Of a stretch of 64,000 nt of DNA, positions 1-7,146 are shown piece by piece. The stretch is from Bacillota bacterium (GTDB lineage: Bacteria; Eremiobacterota; SpSt-956; JAKJGF01). The stretch spans positions 1 to 64,000 of the forward strand of contig JAKPQU010000015.1 of the NCBI GenBank assembly GCA_029555925.1. Direction: 5' to 3'. The translations under genes and the position numbers were made by a program. Each line of letters opens with the position of its first letter. Positions within the stretch are counted from its first letter, which is position 1. Under the pieces are notes generated by a model, which was not told the origin of the DNA, searched no databases, and saw only the letters and a program-made list of their open reading frames with translations.

Positions 1-168
1 TTCTTCAGGTGGGTCATTTTTGGGTATACCCATTTTGGGTATACTATTGTATTCTATAGATTGCTCACCTTCTTTTTTACTATATTCTTCAGGTGGGTCA
101 TTTTTGGGTATACCCATTTTGGGTATACTATTATGTTCTATACCCAAATTGGGTATACTATCTGATAG
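1..168. repeat. 84-bp direct repeat carrying GGGTATACCC palindromes
   Basis: A unit beginning TTCTTCAGGTGGGTCATTTT starts at 1 and again at 85 and includes TGGGTATACCCATTTTGGG each time. Extra GGGTATAC copies follow near 128-160, including the near-perfect palindrome TATACCCAAATTGGGTATA. It is in frame within the minus-strand helix-turn-helix gene, so it could be a coding repeat, a DNA-site array, or both. The left end is cut by the window. Confidence 0.75.
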
Positions 169-714
169 TATACCGGATATGGAACCACCGATAATTTCTC
201 TTGGAAGTAAAACCTGATATATAGTTCCATCCTGATCCCATGCGAGTTCTTTAATATAATTTTTTTCCTTCAGTTCTTTTATAGATCTTACAATAGTATT
301 TTTAGATAGATTTGTCCTGTCTGCAAGCGTCTTTCTTCCAATTCTGCAATAAGGTTTATTCCATCCGTGAGATAATCTGTACAGGTGAAGATATATTACC
401 TGAGATGAAGCAGCCAGATCACTGCAGAGTTTGTCGAAGAAAAAATTATCTACCATGGTAAAAAAGTCCTGTACCGGTTGATAATTTTTTCCGAGATATT
501 CAAGAATTTCTTCTACAGGTATTTCTTCCCGGACTGTTTCTTCCGTTTCTATATTATTTATACCGGGACGTACTGATATAGGAGAAATATTCGATATAGG
601 CAAAACATCAGAAGGCTCAGGTTGTTTTTTCTGAGCCATTTCCTGATCTCTGTGTCTTAATATACTCAGAAGTCTGTTTTGTATCCTGTTATCAGGATCC
701 TCCCTTTTAATCAA
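1..714 (-). CDS. Helix-turn-helix protein with repetitive C-terminal tail, partial (runs off left edge)
   Basis: The frame is open from a TTG codon at 714 to the window edge, giving at least 238 residues. The TTG start is chosen because a GGAGG lies nine bases upstream and there is no early in-frame ATG; it overlaps the end of the preceding ATPase gene by eight bases, suggesting translational coupling. Residues about 100-170 look like a winged helix-turn-helix resembling replication-initiator or DnaD-type N-terminal domains (YCRIGRKTLADRTNLSKNTI then a recognition-like helix). From about residue 180 the protein turns into SIPKMGIPKNDPPEE repeats of 28 residues. Role unknown; as third gene after a MerR-like regulator and an AAA ATPase it is probably a DNA-binding partner. 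The C-terminus is outside the window. Confidence 0.6.
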   Translation of the reverse strand, partial: MIKREDPDNRIQNRLLSILRHRDQEMAQKKQPEPSDVLPISNISPISVRPGINNIETEETVREEIPVEEILEYLGKNYQPVQDFFTMVDNFFFDKLCSDLAASSQVIYLHLYRLSHGWNKPYCRIGRKTLADRTNLSKNTIVRSIKELKEKNYIKELAWDQDGTIYQVLLPREIIGGSISGILSDSIPNLGIEHNSIPKMGIPKNDPPEEYSKKEGEQSIEYNSIPKMGIPKNDPPEE

Positions 715-1546
715 ATTTCCATACCTCCGAGGAAACGATTTTTTCTATAATATCGGGAGTTATCAGGCTATTTTCTCTTCCCTGAAGTACCAGATCCATA
801 AGGGCATTTTTACATATTTTACATATTTTTCTAGGTTTCCCTTTACTGTATTTAAACAGTAATTCGTAAGCTTTCTCTGAAAATATTGGTTTTGTCTTTA
901 CGTCTAGTCCTGCTTTTTCCAGTCTGTATTCTACCATTCGTTTTGTATCATCCAGATTTAACGGGTTTAATACATATGAAACAGCAGTTCTATCCAGAAA
1001 ACTTCTTTTACGACGAATTTTTGGTAAAAATTCCATCTGGGCGAATATTACAATATTTATAAGAAAAAAATCAGGAGTTTGATAATTTAAAAATACTCTC
1101 AGTACTTCCAGAAATGTAGGAGTTAGTTTCTGTCCTTCATCTATGACAAGTGTTATTATTTTATTGTCATTTACTCCTCTGTCGTAGAGGTAATTTTTTA
1201 CACTTTCTTTAAAACCTATAGTCGATCTCATTTCTGTTTTTATATCATAAAGGCTTGCAAGTTTTGACAGGAATTGAAATTCTGATTTAAAGGACGGATC
1301 GTAAACTGTTCTTATTACATATCTTTCAGAAGGATCTGTAGATAAAAGAGTTTTCAAGGTTTCCATTAATGTAGTTTTCCCCGTTCCTATATCTCCGAGT
1401 ATAATATTAAGCCCCTGTCTTAATCTGACTGATATTTCCAGCCTTTCCAGACATTCTTTATGTTCTTTAGAGGGATAAAAAAAATAAGGATCAGCAGCCA
1501 GATTAAATGGTTCAACTTTTAGTCCTAGCAGTTCATAGTACTCCAT
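707..1546 (-). CDS. ExeA/GspA-like AAA ATPase
   Basis: 279-residue P-loop ATPase. The start YYELLGLKVEPFNLAADPYF and the spacing to the Walker A GDIGTGKTT (about residues 51-59) are typical of the ExeA/GspA group (AAA_22 fold), whose members also include TniB/MuB-like ATPases of mobile elements. Walker B is ITLVIDEGQ near 131-139, with a sensor-like segment (INIVIFAQMEF) after it and a C-terminal lid helix bundle with KPRKICKICKNAL. No transmembrane or peptidoglycan-binding domain is fused, so a secretion role is not supported. It sits two bases after the MerR-like gene and overlaps the next helix-turn-helix gene, so it most likely supplies ATP-dependent remodelling to a DNA-bound complex. 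The family call is firm, the role is inference. Confidence 0.75.
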   Translation of the reverse strand: MEYYELLGLKVEPFNLAADPYFFYPSKEHKECLERLEISVRLRQGLNIILGDIGTGKTTLMETLKTLLSTDPSERYVIRTVYDPSFKSEFQFLSKLASLYDIKTEMRSTIGFKESVKNYLYDRGVNDNKIITLVIDEGQKLTPTFLEVLRVFLNYQTPDFFLINIVIFAQMEFLPKIRRKRSFLDRTAVSYVLNPLNLDDTKRMVEYRLEKAGLDVKTKPIFSEKAYELLFKYSKGKPRKICKICKNALMDLVLQGRENSLITPDIIEKIVSSEVWKFD

Positions 1547-1548
1547 TG

Positions 1549-1764
1549 TTATCCTCCAAGTATATGCTGTATTTTTTTTATAGAGTATCCTTTTTGCCTG
1601 AGTTCTTTGATTCTATTCAATCGTTCCACTACTGAATCATTAAAAACCCTGTATTCTAAATCCGGGATTCTCGTTGTTTCTTTAATAAGCCCTATATTAA
1701 GATAATAGTTTAAAGTATCCTTTGAAATCCCTGTTTTACTTGCCAGATTACTGATCAGGTACAT
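1549..1764 (-). CDS. Small MerR-family helix-turn-helix protein
   Basis: 71 residues, essentially only a MerR-type winged helix: YLISNLASKTGISKDTLNYY (recognition helix), then GLIKETTR, YRVFNDSVVERL and the IKELRQKGYSIKKIQHIL helix. There is no effector-binding domain or long dimerisation coiled coil, so it is either a minimal regulator or an architectural DNA-binding subunit. It is the first gene of a tight minus-strand operon with the ExeA-like ATPase (two-base gap) and the repeat-tailed helix-turn-helix protein. Start ATG at 1764 has AAGGAG just upstream. Confidence 0.75.
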   Translation of the reverse strand: MYLISNLASKTGISKDTLNYYLNIGLIKETTRIPDLEYRVFNDSVVERLNRIKELRQKGYSIKKIQHILGG

Positions 1765-1867
1765 CTTATCTTACTCCTTTTTAGTTTTTATAATACTTTT
1801 TTACTCCATACCTGTATAGGAATTTTGACGAAAAAAAAAAAATCCTTCATGAAATATTCAGATTTAT

Positions 1868-1916
1868 AAAAAAATTTAGAGTTTAGAATGGTAAAACATA
1901 AACTCTAAACTCTAAA
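1868..1916 (-). terminator. Rho-independent terminator after pta
   Basis: Read on the minus strand, TTTAGAGTTTAGA (1904-1916) pairs perfectly with TCTAAACTCTAAA (1875-1887) across a 16-base loop and is followed directly by seven T residues (1868-1874). It lies downstream of the pta stop. The arm continues upstream as a seven-base AAACTCT tandem array to about 1935. Confidence 0.75.
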
Positions 1917-1944
1917 CTCTGAACTCTAAACTATAAACACCAAA

Positions 1945-2940
1945 TTATTCTACCTGGGATGCCACTATTGCTACAGTATCAACTATTTCCTTATAAGAAC
2001 ATCCCCTGGAGAGGTCACTGCATGGTTTTGCCAGTCCCTGTAAAATTGGACCTATAGCCTGTGCTCCTGCAAGTCTCTGAACCAGTTTATAACTTATATT
2101 TGCTGCATTCAGATCCGGGAAAATTAAAATATTTGCTTTACCTGCTACAGGACTTCCCGGAGCTTTTTTACTTCCAACAGATGGCACAAGTGCTGCATCT
2201 GCCTGCATTTCACCGTCTACATTCAATCCAGGTTCTCTTTCTTTTATTAATTTTAAAGCATTTTTGACTTTGTCTACCATCTCGTGACTTGCACTTCCGC
2301 AGGTGGAAAAAGAGAGCATTGCTACTTTAGGTTCCCAGTCAAGAAGTATTTTTCCCGCTTTTGCCGATGATATAGCCATATCAGCAAGTTGTTCTGACGT
2401 TGGATTTGGTATTACGGCACAATCAGAGAAAATAAATACTCCTTCTTCTCCGTACGTTGATCCAGGAACTACCATAATAAAGAAACTCGAAACAGACTTT
2501 ATTCCCGGAGCAGTTTTTATAATCTGAAGGGTTGCTTTCATTACATCTGCAGTAGGACTTGCAGAACCTGCAACAAGACCATGGGCTATACCTTCTTTGA
2601 CTAGCATAGAGCCGAAATATAACGGGTGGACTATTGTTTCCATGGCTTTTTCCGGTGTCATACCTTTAGCTCTTCTCAATATATAATATTCTTCGCCATA
2701 TTTCTTTATATCAGGAGATTTTTTCGGATCTATATATGTTACAGTACTGAGATCGAGAGAACATTTTTCCGCCAGTTTCTTTATTTCTTCTTCATTTCCG
2801 AGTAATATTATTTTTGCGATTTCCAGAGAAACTATGTCCTTTGCTGCCTGAATTACCCTTTCATCTATTCCTGCTTCAGGGAGAACAATAGTAGTTTTTT
2901 TACTTTTTGCTTTTTCGTAAAATTTTTTAATAAGTTCCAT
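1945..2940 (-). CDS. pta: Phosphate acetyltransferase
   Basis: 331 residues, the usual size of the short, single-domain Pta. It interconverts acetyl-CoA plus phosphate and acetyl phosphate plus CoA in the cytoplasm (EC 2.3.1.8). Family features by eye: TIVLPEAGIDERVIQAA at the N-terminus, GLVAGSASPTADVMKATLQI near 120-140, VFIFSDCAVIPNPTSEQLA near 167-185 and the C-terminal NILIFPDLNAANISYKL. The acetate kinase partner gene is not adjacent and not in the window. The gene appears monocistronic, with a good terminator behind it and an R1 repeat in front. Phosphotransbutyrylase is the nearest alternative, but the substrate motifs favour Pta. Confidence 0.93.
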   Translation of the reverse strand: MELIKKFYEKAKSKKTTIVLPEAGIDERVIQAAKDIVSLEIAKIILLGNEEEIKKLAEKCSLDLSTVTYIDPKKSPDIKKYGEEYYILRRAKGMTPEKAMETIVHPLYFGSMLVKEGIAHGLVAGSASPTADVMKATLQIIKTAPGIKSVSSFFIMVVPGSTYGEEGVFIFSDCAVIPNPTSEQLADMAISSAKAGKILLDWEPKVAMLSFSTCGSASHEMVDKVKNALKLIKEREPGLNVDGEMQADAALVPSVGSKKAPGSPVAGKANILIFPDLNAANISYKLVQRLAGAQAIGPILQGLAKPCSDLSRGCSYKEIVDTVAIVASQVE

Positions 2941-2981
2941 AATTCTGCACAGACTGTGCTATCACTCCTTTTTAATAGATT

Positions 2982-3080
2982 ATTTACTGATCTGACTATA
3001 ATCATGTAATAAATGATTTCCTCCCGTTACGTATTACACGTGACGAGAGCATATATGTATTATTATGCTTACCTCGATAA
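2982..3080. repeat. R1 palindromic repeat, copy 1
   Basis: Degenerate copy: a TTTACTGATCTGAC end, CATGTAATAAA, a CTCCCGTTACGTATTACACG core and the opposite end TATTATGCTTACCTCGATAA. It ends four bases from the stop codon of the deacetylase gene and lies in the 144-bp gap before pta. Confidence 0.75.
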
Positions 3081-3084
3081 ATTA

Positions 3085-3951
3085 TTATACTGTCATAATA
3101 GACTCCAGTTTGATTTTCTGGTAATTATTATTGGTATTTTTTATTATGTCTCTGATGGGACCGAATTTAAAATCATCAATGAGCCTGTTAAATTTGTCTT
3201 CACATTCTTTTAAATTTATATAATGGGCAAATTCTTTTGCCCATGGCAGTTTAATCTTCGGATGTTCTGCATCCATTTCCCAGCTGTGAAGATAGGATAT
3301 GGCAGGAATATTACTGTTATTCAGTTTTTTGACCTCTTTTTTTATTATATTATAAGGTAAGAGTCTCATAACCCAGCTCCCTGTAAAAGGTAATTGTCCC
3401 ATGGGAGATTTGAATGTAGAAGGTGGAAATATATGTAAAAGGCCGTTGTCTGTTTCCACCTGATAGGGAAAAGGAAGAGCCTCGGGATCTCCTATTATCC
3501 AGGAAGGAGTAACACTGGAATCATACGTCAATCCTTCTTCTTTTATTATATTAAGAGCCCAGTAACTATCTTTTCTTATAGACCATTCAGGCGCTCTGTA
3601 ACCTGATATTGTCTGCCCCGTTATATCTGTCAGTATCTCTATTGATTTTCTTAAATCCTCTTTAAACTCTTCCTGGGTAAGTTTGTATACTGTTTCATGA
3701 GAATATCCATGTGTTGCAATTTCATGGCCTTCCGTAAATATGGTCTTTACCATATCAGGGTACAGTTCGGCAATATAACCTAATATAAAGAAAGTTCCTT
3801 TTATATTTCTTTTTGATAGCATATTTAAAATTTTTTCTGTACCGATATTTACTCTGCTTTCTAATTCATTCCACATTGACGGGGAAATAAACTTTTCAAC
3901 CCCGCAGATATGATACCAGTCTTCGACATCTACAGTAAAAGCATTTAACAC
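3085..3951 (-). CDS. Polysaccharide deacetylase, XrtA/PEP-CTERM-associated type
   Basis: 288-residue NodB-fold deacetylase with the DUF3473-type C-terminal extension. FTVDVEDWYH (residues 4-13) supplies the catalytic/metal Asp pair, GHEIATHGYSHE the metal-binding His pair, and ISGYRAPEWSIRKDSYWAL is the signature of the family that accompanies exosortase XrtA exopolysaccharide loci. It should remove acetyl groups from an N-acetylhexosamine-containing polymer. No signal peptide is visible, which fits a cytoplasmic or membrane-associated step. The neighbouring ATP-grasp gene is also minus strand but 289 bases away with an R1 repeat between. No exosortase or PEP-CTERM target is in view, so the family is firm and the pathway is inference. 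Confidence 0.85.
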   Translation of the reverse strand: MLNAFTVDVEDWYHICGVEKFISPSMWNELESRVNIGTEKILNMLSKRNIKGTFFILGYIAELYPDMVKTIFTEGHEIATHGYSHETVYKLTQEEFKEDLRKSIEILTDITGQTISGYRAPEWSIRKDSYWALNIIKEEGLTYDSSVTPSWIIGDPEALPFPYQVETDNGLLHIFPPSTFKSPMGQLPFTGSWVMRLLPYNIIKKEVKKLNNSNIPAISYLHSWEMDAEHPKIKLPWAKEFAHYINLKECEDKFNRLIDDFKFGPIRDIIKNTNNNYQKIKLESIMTV

Positions 3952-4055
3952 GTTAATATATAAGTATAGTTACTACAAGGTTTTGTAATAACCTTATTAC
4001 TTTTCCTCTCTAATGAGCAATTATTTATCAGCAGAAAATTTTTCCCTGATAGCTC

Positions 4056-4152
4056 TTATTGACCTGAGCATAAGCATGTAACAAAAATCTCCTCCCGTCA
4101 CGTATTACGCGTCACGAGAGCAGTTATGTATTATTTATACTCACCTCGGTAC
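4056..4152. repeat. R1 palindromic repeat, copy 2
   Basis: GACCTGAGCATAAGCATGTA at one end, a CTCCCGTCACGTATTACGCG core and TATTTATACTCACCTCGGTA at the other. It lies in the 289-bp gap between the ATP-grasp gene and the deacetylase gene. Confidence 0.8.
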
Positions 4153-4240
4153 GTATGTTGACTGTATTATGAATTTTATGTAACTCTCTGTTAAAATCTT
4201 ATTTCCTTGTAAGTCTACAAAAAAACTCTTCACAATCTCG

Positions 4241-5428
4241 TTATTTTGTCAGAATCCCGAGTTTGAGAAACAGATGTTTTCTCATGTTTTTATCATAAAG
4301 AAATGTAAGTCCTGTTAACATTGTTCCAATTACAGGCAATGGATCTTCTCTGGAAAATATTGCATGAGTTGTATCCTTTGAAAAGAAATTGAAAAAATCC
4401 GGTTTCAGGCTTAATCTATTAGGATTCGATATAAAATTAAGTATATCTCCCGGGAGTATCCATCTAAATCTGGCACCTATTTTATAATCTTTTATTTCAG
4501 GTATTTCCTCGTTTCTTGCTACTTTATACAATAAATAGGGAAAATCTATTCCGGAATAGATGGCAAGTTGCAGCGAACCCCAGAACCTTGGATTAATTTC
4601 CATTAAATAAGGTGTGTTATCCCTGGGGTCAACCTTGAACTCAACCATAGCCACTCCAAACCAGTTTAATTTTTTTAAAAGTTCTATGGCAAGAGCTTCT
4701 ACTGAAGGGCGATGACAGCTTTCACATAATGTACTTGCCCCTCCTGTTACCGGATATTCTCTTATTCTCCTGTGAGTAAAAGATGCAACAAGTTTTGATT
4801 CCCTGGTAAAAATAGCCGATACTCCAATTGCTTCCCCACCTGATGGAATACGTTCCTGTATTAAAGGAAAAGGAAATAGATTGTGAACTTTTTTATATTC
4901 CCTTTCCAGTTCATGTTCATTATTTATATATACTACTCCTTTGGAACCGGAGCTTTCTTTTGGTTTTATAACAACAGGAAATTTTATTTTGTTTTTTAGA
5001 GTATTTATTTCACTTAAATGTTCTATTGAGTAAGTTCTGGGGCATGGAATACCATTGGATGAGGCAAATTGCATAAGTTTTCCTTTGTTTATTGCCAGAG
5101 AAAGGGTATGTTTATTTACCAATGGTATGGATATTTTTTCAGAGAGAATATCTATATTATTGAGTATAAGGTTTATAGTATCTTCTTCCATAGGAAATAA
5201 AACTGAATGTTTATTTTTTTCTAACTCTTCTATCAGAAATTCTATGAATTTTGCTGGCTCTGATTTTACGGAAGGATATCTGATTTTTCTATTACAATAA
5301 TTGGAGAAAAGGGCACAGGCAAGTCTTGTGCTTTCTCCGCAACTGACCTTTATGCCATGCCTCCCGAGAGAACGCACTACTGCAAGAGTTTTATGCCATT
5401 TTCCATCTGTTACAAATACGCCGGACAT
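4241..5428 (-). CDS. ATP-grasp carboxylate-amine ligase-like protein
   Basis: 395-residue ATP-grasp enzyme of the carbamoyl-phosphate-synthase-like type. The N-terminal pre-ATP-grasp part begins SGVFVTDGKWHKTLAVVRSL. FPVVIKPKESSGSKGVVYI (about 150-168) is the ATP-clamping loop, with PLIQERIPSGGEAIGVSAIF after it, and YLMEINPRFWGSL holds the metal-binding Glu and Asn of the active site. These enzymes activate a carboxylate as acyl phosphate and ligate it to an amine or thiol; substrate cannot be read from sequence. Relatives often sit in exopolysaccharide or cell-surface clusters, consistent with the deacetylase downstream. The family is clear, the reaction open. Confidence 0.8.
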   Translation of the reverse strand: MSGVFVTDGKWHKTLAVVRSLGRHGIKVSCGESTRLACALFSNYCNRKIRYPSVKSEPAKFIEFLIEELEKNKHSVLFPMEEDTINLILNNIDILSEKISIPLVNKHTLSLAINKGKLMQFASSNGIPCPRTYSIEHLSEINTLKNKIKFPVVIKPKESSGSKGVVYINNEHELEREYKKVHNLFPFPLIQERIPSGGEAIGVSAIFTRESKLVASFTHRRIREYPVTGGASTLCESCHRPSVEALAIELLKKLNWFGVAMVEFKVDPRDNTPYLMEINPRFWGSLQLAIYSGIDFPYLLYKVARNEEIPEIKDYKIGARFRWILPGDILNFISNPNRLSLKPDFFNFFSKDTTHAIFSREDPLPVIGTMLTGLTFLYDKNMRKHLFLKLGILTK

Positions 5429-5478
5429 GATTTACAACTTTGATTCCTCTTTTTCATAACGGTTTCTGTTAATTTGCT

Positions 5479-6198
5479 TTAAAATTTTGGCAAAATGCCT
5501 TTTTTTCTTAAACTTTCCAGTTGAGTCTTAAACTCTTTCTCCAGTGTTAAATCTTTATTTTTCTTTGTGAGATTTAAACCCATTTTACAGAAATTTGCTG
5601 TTTCCTGTTCATTACCGTCAACACTATAAATATGTGCCAGAACTGCATAGGTTTTTATATAATAAGGGTCCTTCTTCAGGGCTTCTTTGCACATTCTTAT
5701 ACACTCAGTTTTTTTCTCTTCATATTTTTTTCTATAGTCCGGGTCATTACGATCATAGGTAGCAAGGTTAAAACTGAGAGATTCAACTTTTTTTATCATA
5801 GAAGGTACTTCATTTTCTGTTATACTCTTCTTCATATAATATATACCTATGATTATACCTGTAATAATTAAAAATATTAAAAAAGCAAATACAGGATATG
5901 GCAGGTTTGCTTTTTTCTCACATTCCGGATGAAAATAAGCTTTTTCCTTTATCGGAGCTGTTGCATTATAGCTTAATTTACTTATGTCATCCGGTGTATT
6001 GCAGTAATGACATATTTTTATATATTTTGTTGTGTCATGGTCACATTTTGTACATATATGTCTCCATTCTTTAGTTACTGCTTCTAAATCTATCTGTCCT
6101 TCTATCAGTTGTTTTCTTATTTCAACAAGTTCTACTTCCATAGGTGCTTTACATATAGGGCATGGATGAAGAATAATAGTTTTGGGTGCAATATCCAT
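5479..6198 (-). CDS. Zinc-ribbon membrane protein with C-terminal TPR-like region
   Basis: 239 residues. Cysteine pairs CPIC, CTKC and CHYC plus HPEC in the first 95 residues suggest one or two zinc ribbons. A single transmembrane helix follows (PVFAFLIFLIITGIIIGIYY, about 102-121), then a helical region about 160-230 that reads as one or two TPRs (AVLAHIYSVDGNEQETANFCKMG). Topology is probably zinc ribbon inside, TPR outside, but the positive-inside signal is weak. Not assigned to a named family. It is the last gene before a divergent region carrying an R2 repeat. Confidence 0.6.
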   Translation of the reverse strand: MDIAPKTIILHPCPICKAPMEVELVEIRKQLIEGQIDLEAVTKEWRHICTKCDHDTTKYIKICHYCNTPDDISKLSYNATAPIKEKAYFHPECEKKANLPYPVFAFLIFLIITGIIIGIYYMKKSITENEVPSMIKKVESLSFNLATYDRNDPDYRKKYEEKKTECIRMCKEALKKDPYYIKTYAVLAHIYSVDGNEQETANFCKMGLNLTKKNKDLTLEKEFKTQLESLRKKGILPKF

Positions 6199-6330
6199 AG
6201 GTTTAATCTCCTTAATTTACGGAAGAGTTTAACTCGATTGAAGATATTATATCATATATCTATTTATAATAAAATATCCCTTTTTTTACTTAAAAAAGGA
6301 ATTTTATTTTTTTTAAAGAAGATTATAATT

Positions 6331-6536
6331 TATAGTCAGTTTCATAACAATACATAAATATAGTGTATTTCATAACTTATTAGAATTTAAGTCATCGTGA
6401 CGCATAACGCGTGACGCGTGACGGTTTTAATCCCTGCGCATCACGCATTACGTTTTACGCATTACGAGGTCATTATTTATGGATAGTTATGAAACTAACT
6501 ATAATGATCTCGTAATGCGTGATGCGTGATGCGAGT
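6331..6536. repeat. R2 palindromic repeat, copy 1, with flanking fragments
   Basis: The full element spans 6359-6503, from TATAGTGTATTTCATAACTT to AGTTATGAAACTAACTATA. Its interior has CGTGACGCGTGACGG and GCGCATCACGCATTACG. A partial second end (6331-6358) precedes it and an extra core (CTCGTAATGCGTGATGCG) follows to 6536. It fills most of the 381-bp gap between divergent genes, so promoters for both genes must lie in or beside it. Confidence 0.8.
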
Positions 6537-6579
6537 AAGAGAAAATTTATCTAATAATTTATGGGAATAGAGGAACATT

Positions 6580-7062
6580 ATGGAAGAAAAAATTAAATTA
6601 CTAAAAAATAATAGTATTTTCTCAGATTTTTCAGAAGAGGAATTAGATAAACTTTCTAATTTTTTTGTTAGAAAGAATTTTTCTGATAAATCTATCATTT
6701 TTCGTGAAGGAACTGTAGGAAGGGAACTTTTTTTAATTGAACATGGTTTAGTGGCAATAACAAAACAGGTTAAAGAAGGAACAGATACTGTAATAGCAAG
6801 ATTTGGTACAGGAGATTTTTTTGGCGAGCTTACAATGTTTGAAGATTTTACCCGTACTGCTACAGCCAGAGCACAGGGCAAAACGTCACTTCTGGTTATC
6901 AATCACGATGATTTACTTAATATGCTGGAGAAAGATTCCAAAATGGCTGCAAGATTTTTTATGTCTCTCCTTAAAATTTTATCACGGAGAATAAGACAGA
7001 CTAACCTTTCTTTAAAAGAAGCCATTATATGGGGATTTGAAGCTATGGGGTACAGTGATTAA
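6580..7062 (+). CDS. Cyclic-nucleotide-binding domain protein without DNA-binding domain
   Basis: 160 residues forming a single Crp/cNMP-type beta-roll: NSIFSDFSEEELDKL at the start, GELFLIEHGLVAI, then the phosphate-binding-cassette region FGTGDFFGELTMFEDFTRTATARA (about 86-110). The Gly-Glu and Arg-Thr-Ala-Thr-Ala residues typical of cNMP binding are present. After the C helix the protein ends with about 25 residues and no helix-turn-helix, so it is not a Crp-type transcription factor by itself. It may be a stand-alone effector sensor for a protein partner. The start ATG has GAGG a few bases upstream. The gene is isolated, flanked by an R2 repeat and, downstream, by a GTGAATAGTGAG-type hairpin-rich stretch. 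Confidence 0.8.
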   Translation: MEEKIKLLKNNSIFSDFSEEELDKLSNFFVRKNFSDKSIIFREGTVGRELFLIEHGLVAITKQVKEGTDTVIARFGTGDFFGELTMFEDFTRTATARAQGKTSLLVINHDDLLNMLEKDSKMAARFFMSLLKILSRRIRQTNLSLKEAIIWGFEAMGYSD

Positions 7063-7146
7063 AGATTTTTCAGTGAGTAGTGAGTGGTGAATAGAGTGGT
7101 GAATAGTGAGTGGGAGTAATCATGGTAATTTACTGTTTGCTATTCA

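Noticed and set aside
6495..6902. Minus-strand ORF of 135 residues
   Set aside because: It is antisense to the cyclic-nucleotide-binding gene, its start lies inside that gene and its product is Ser/Leu-rich shadow sequence.
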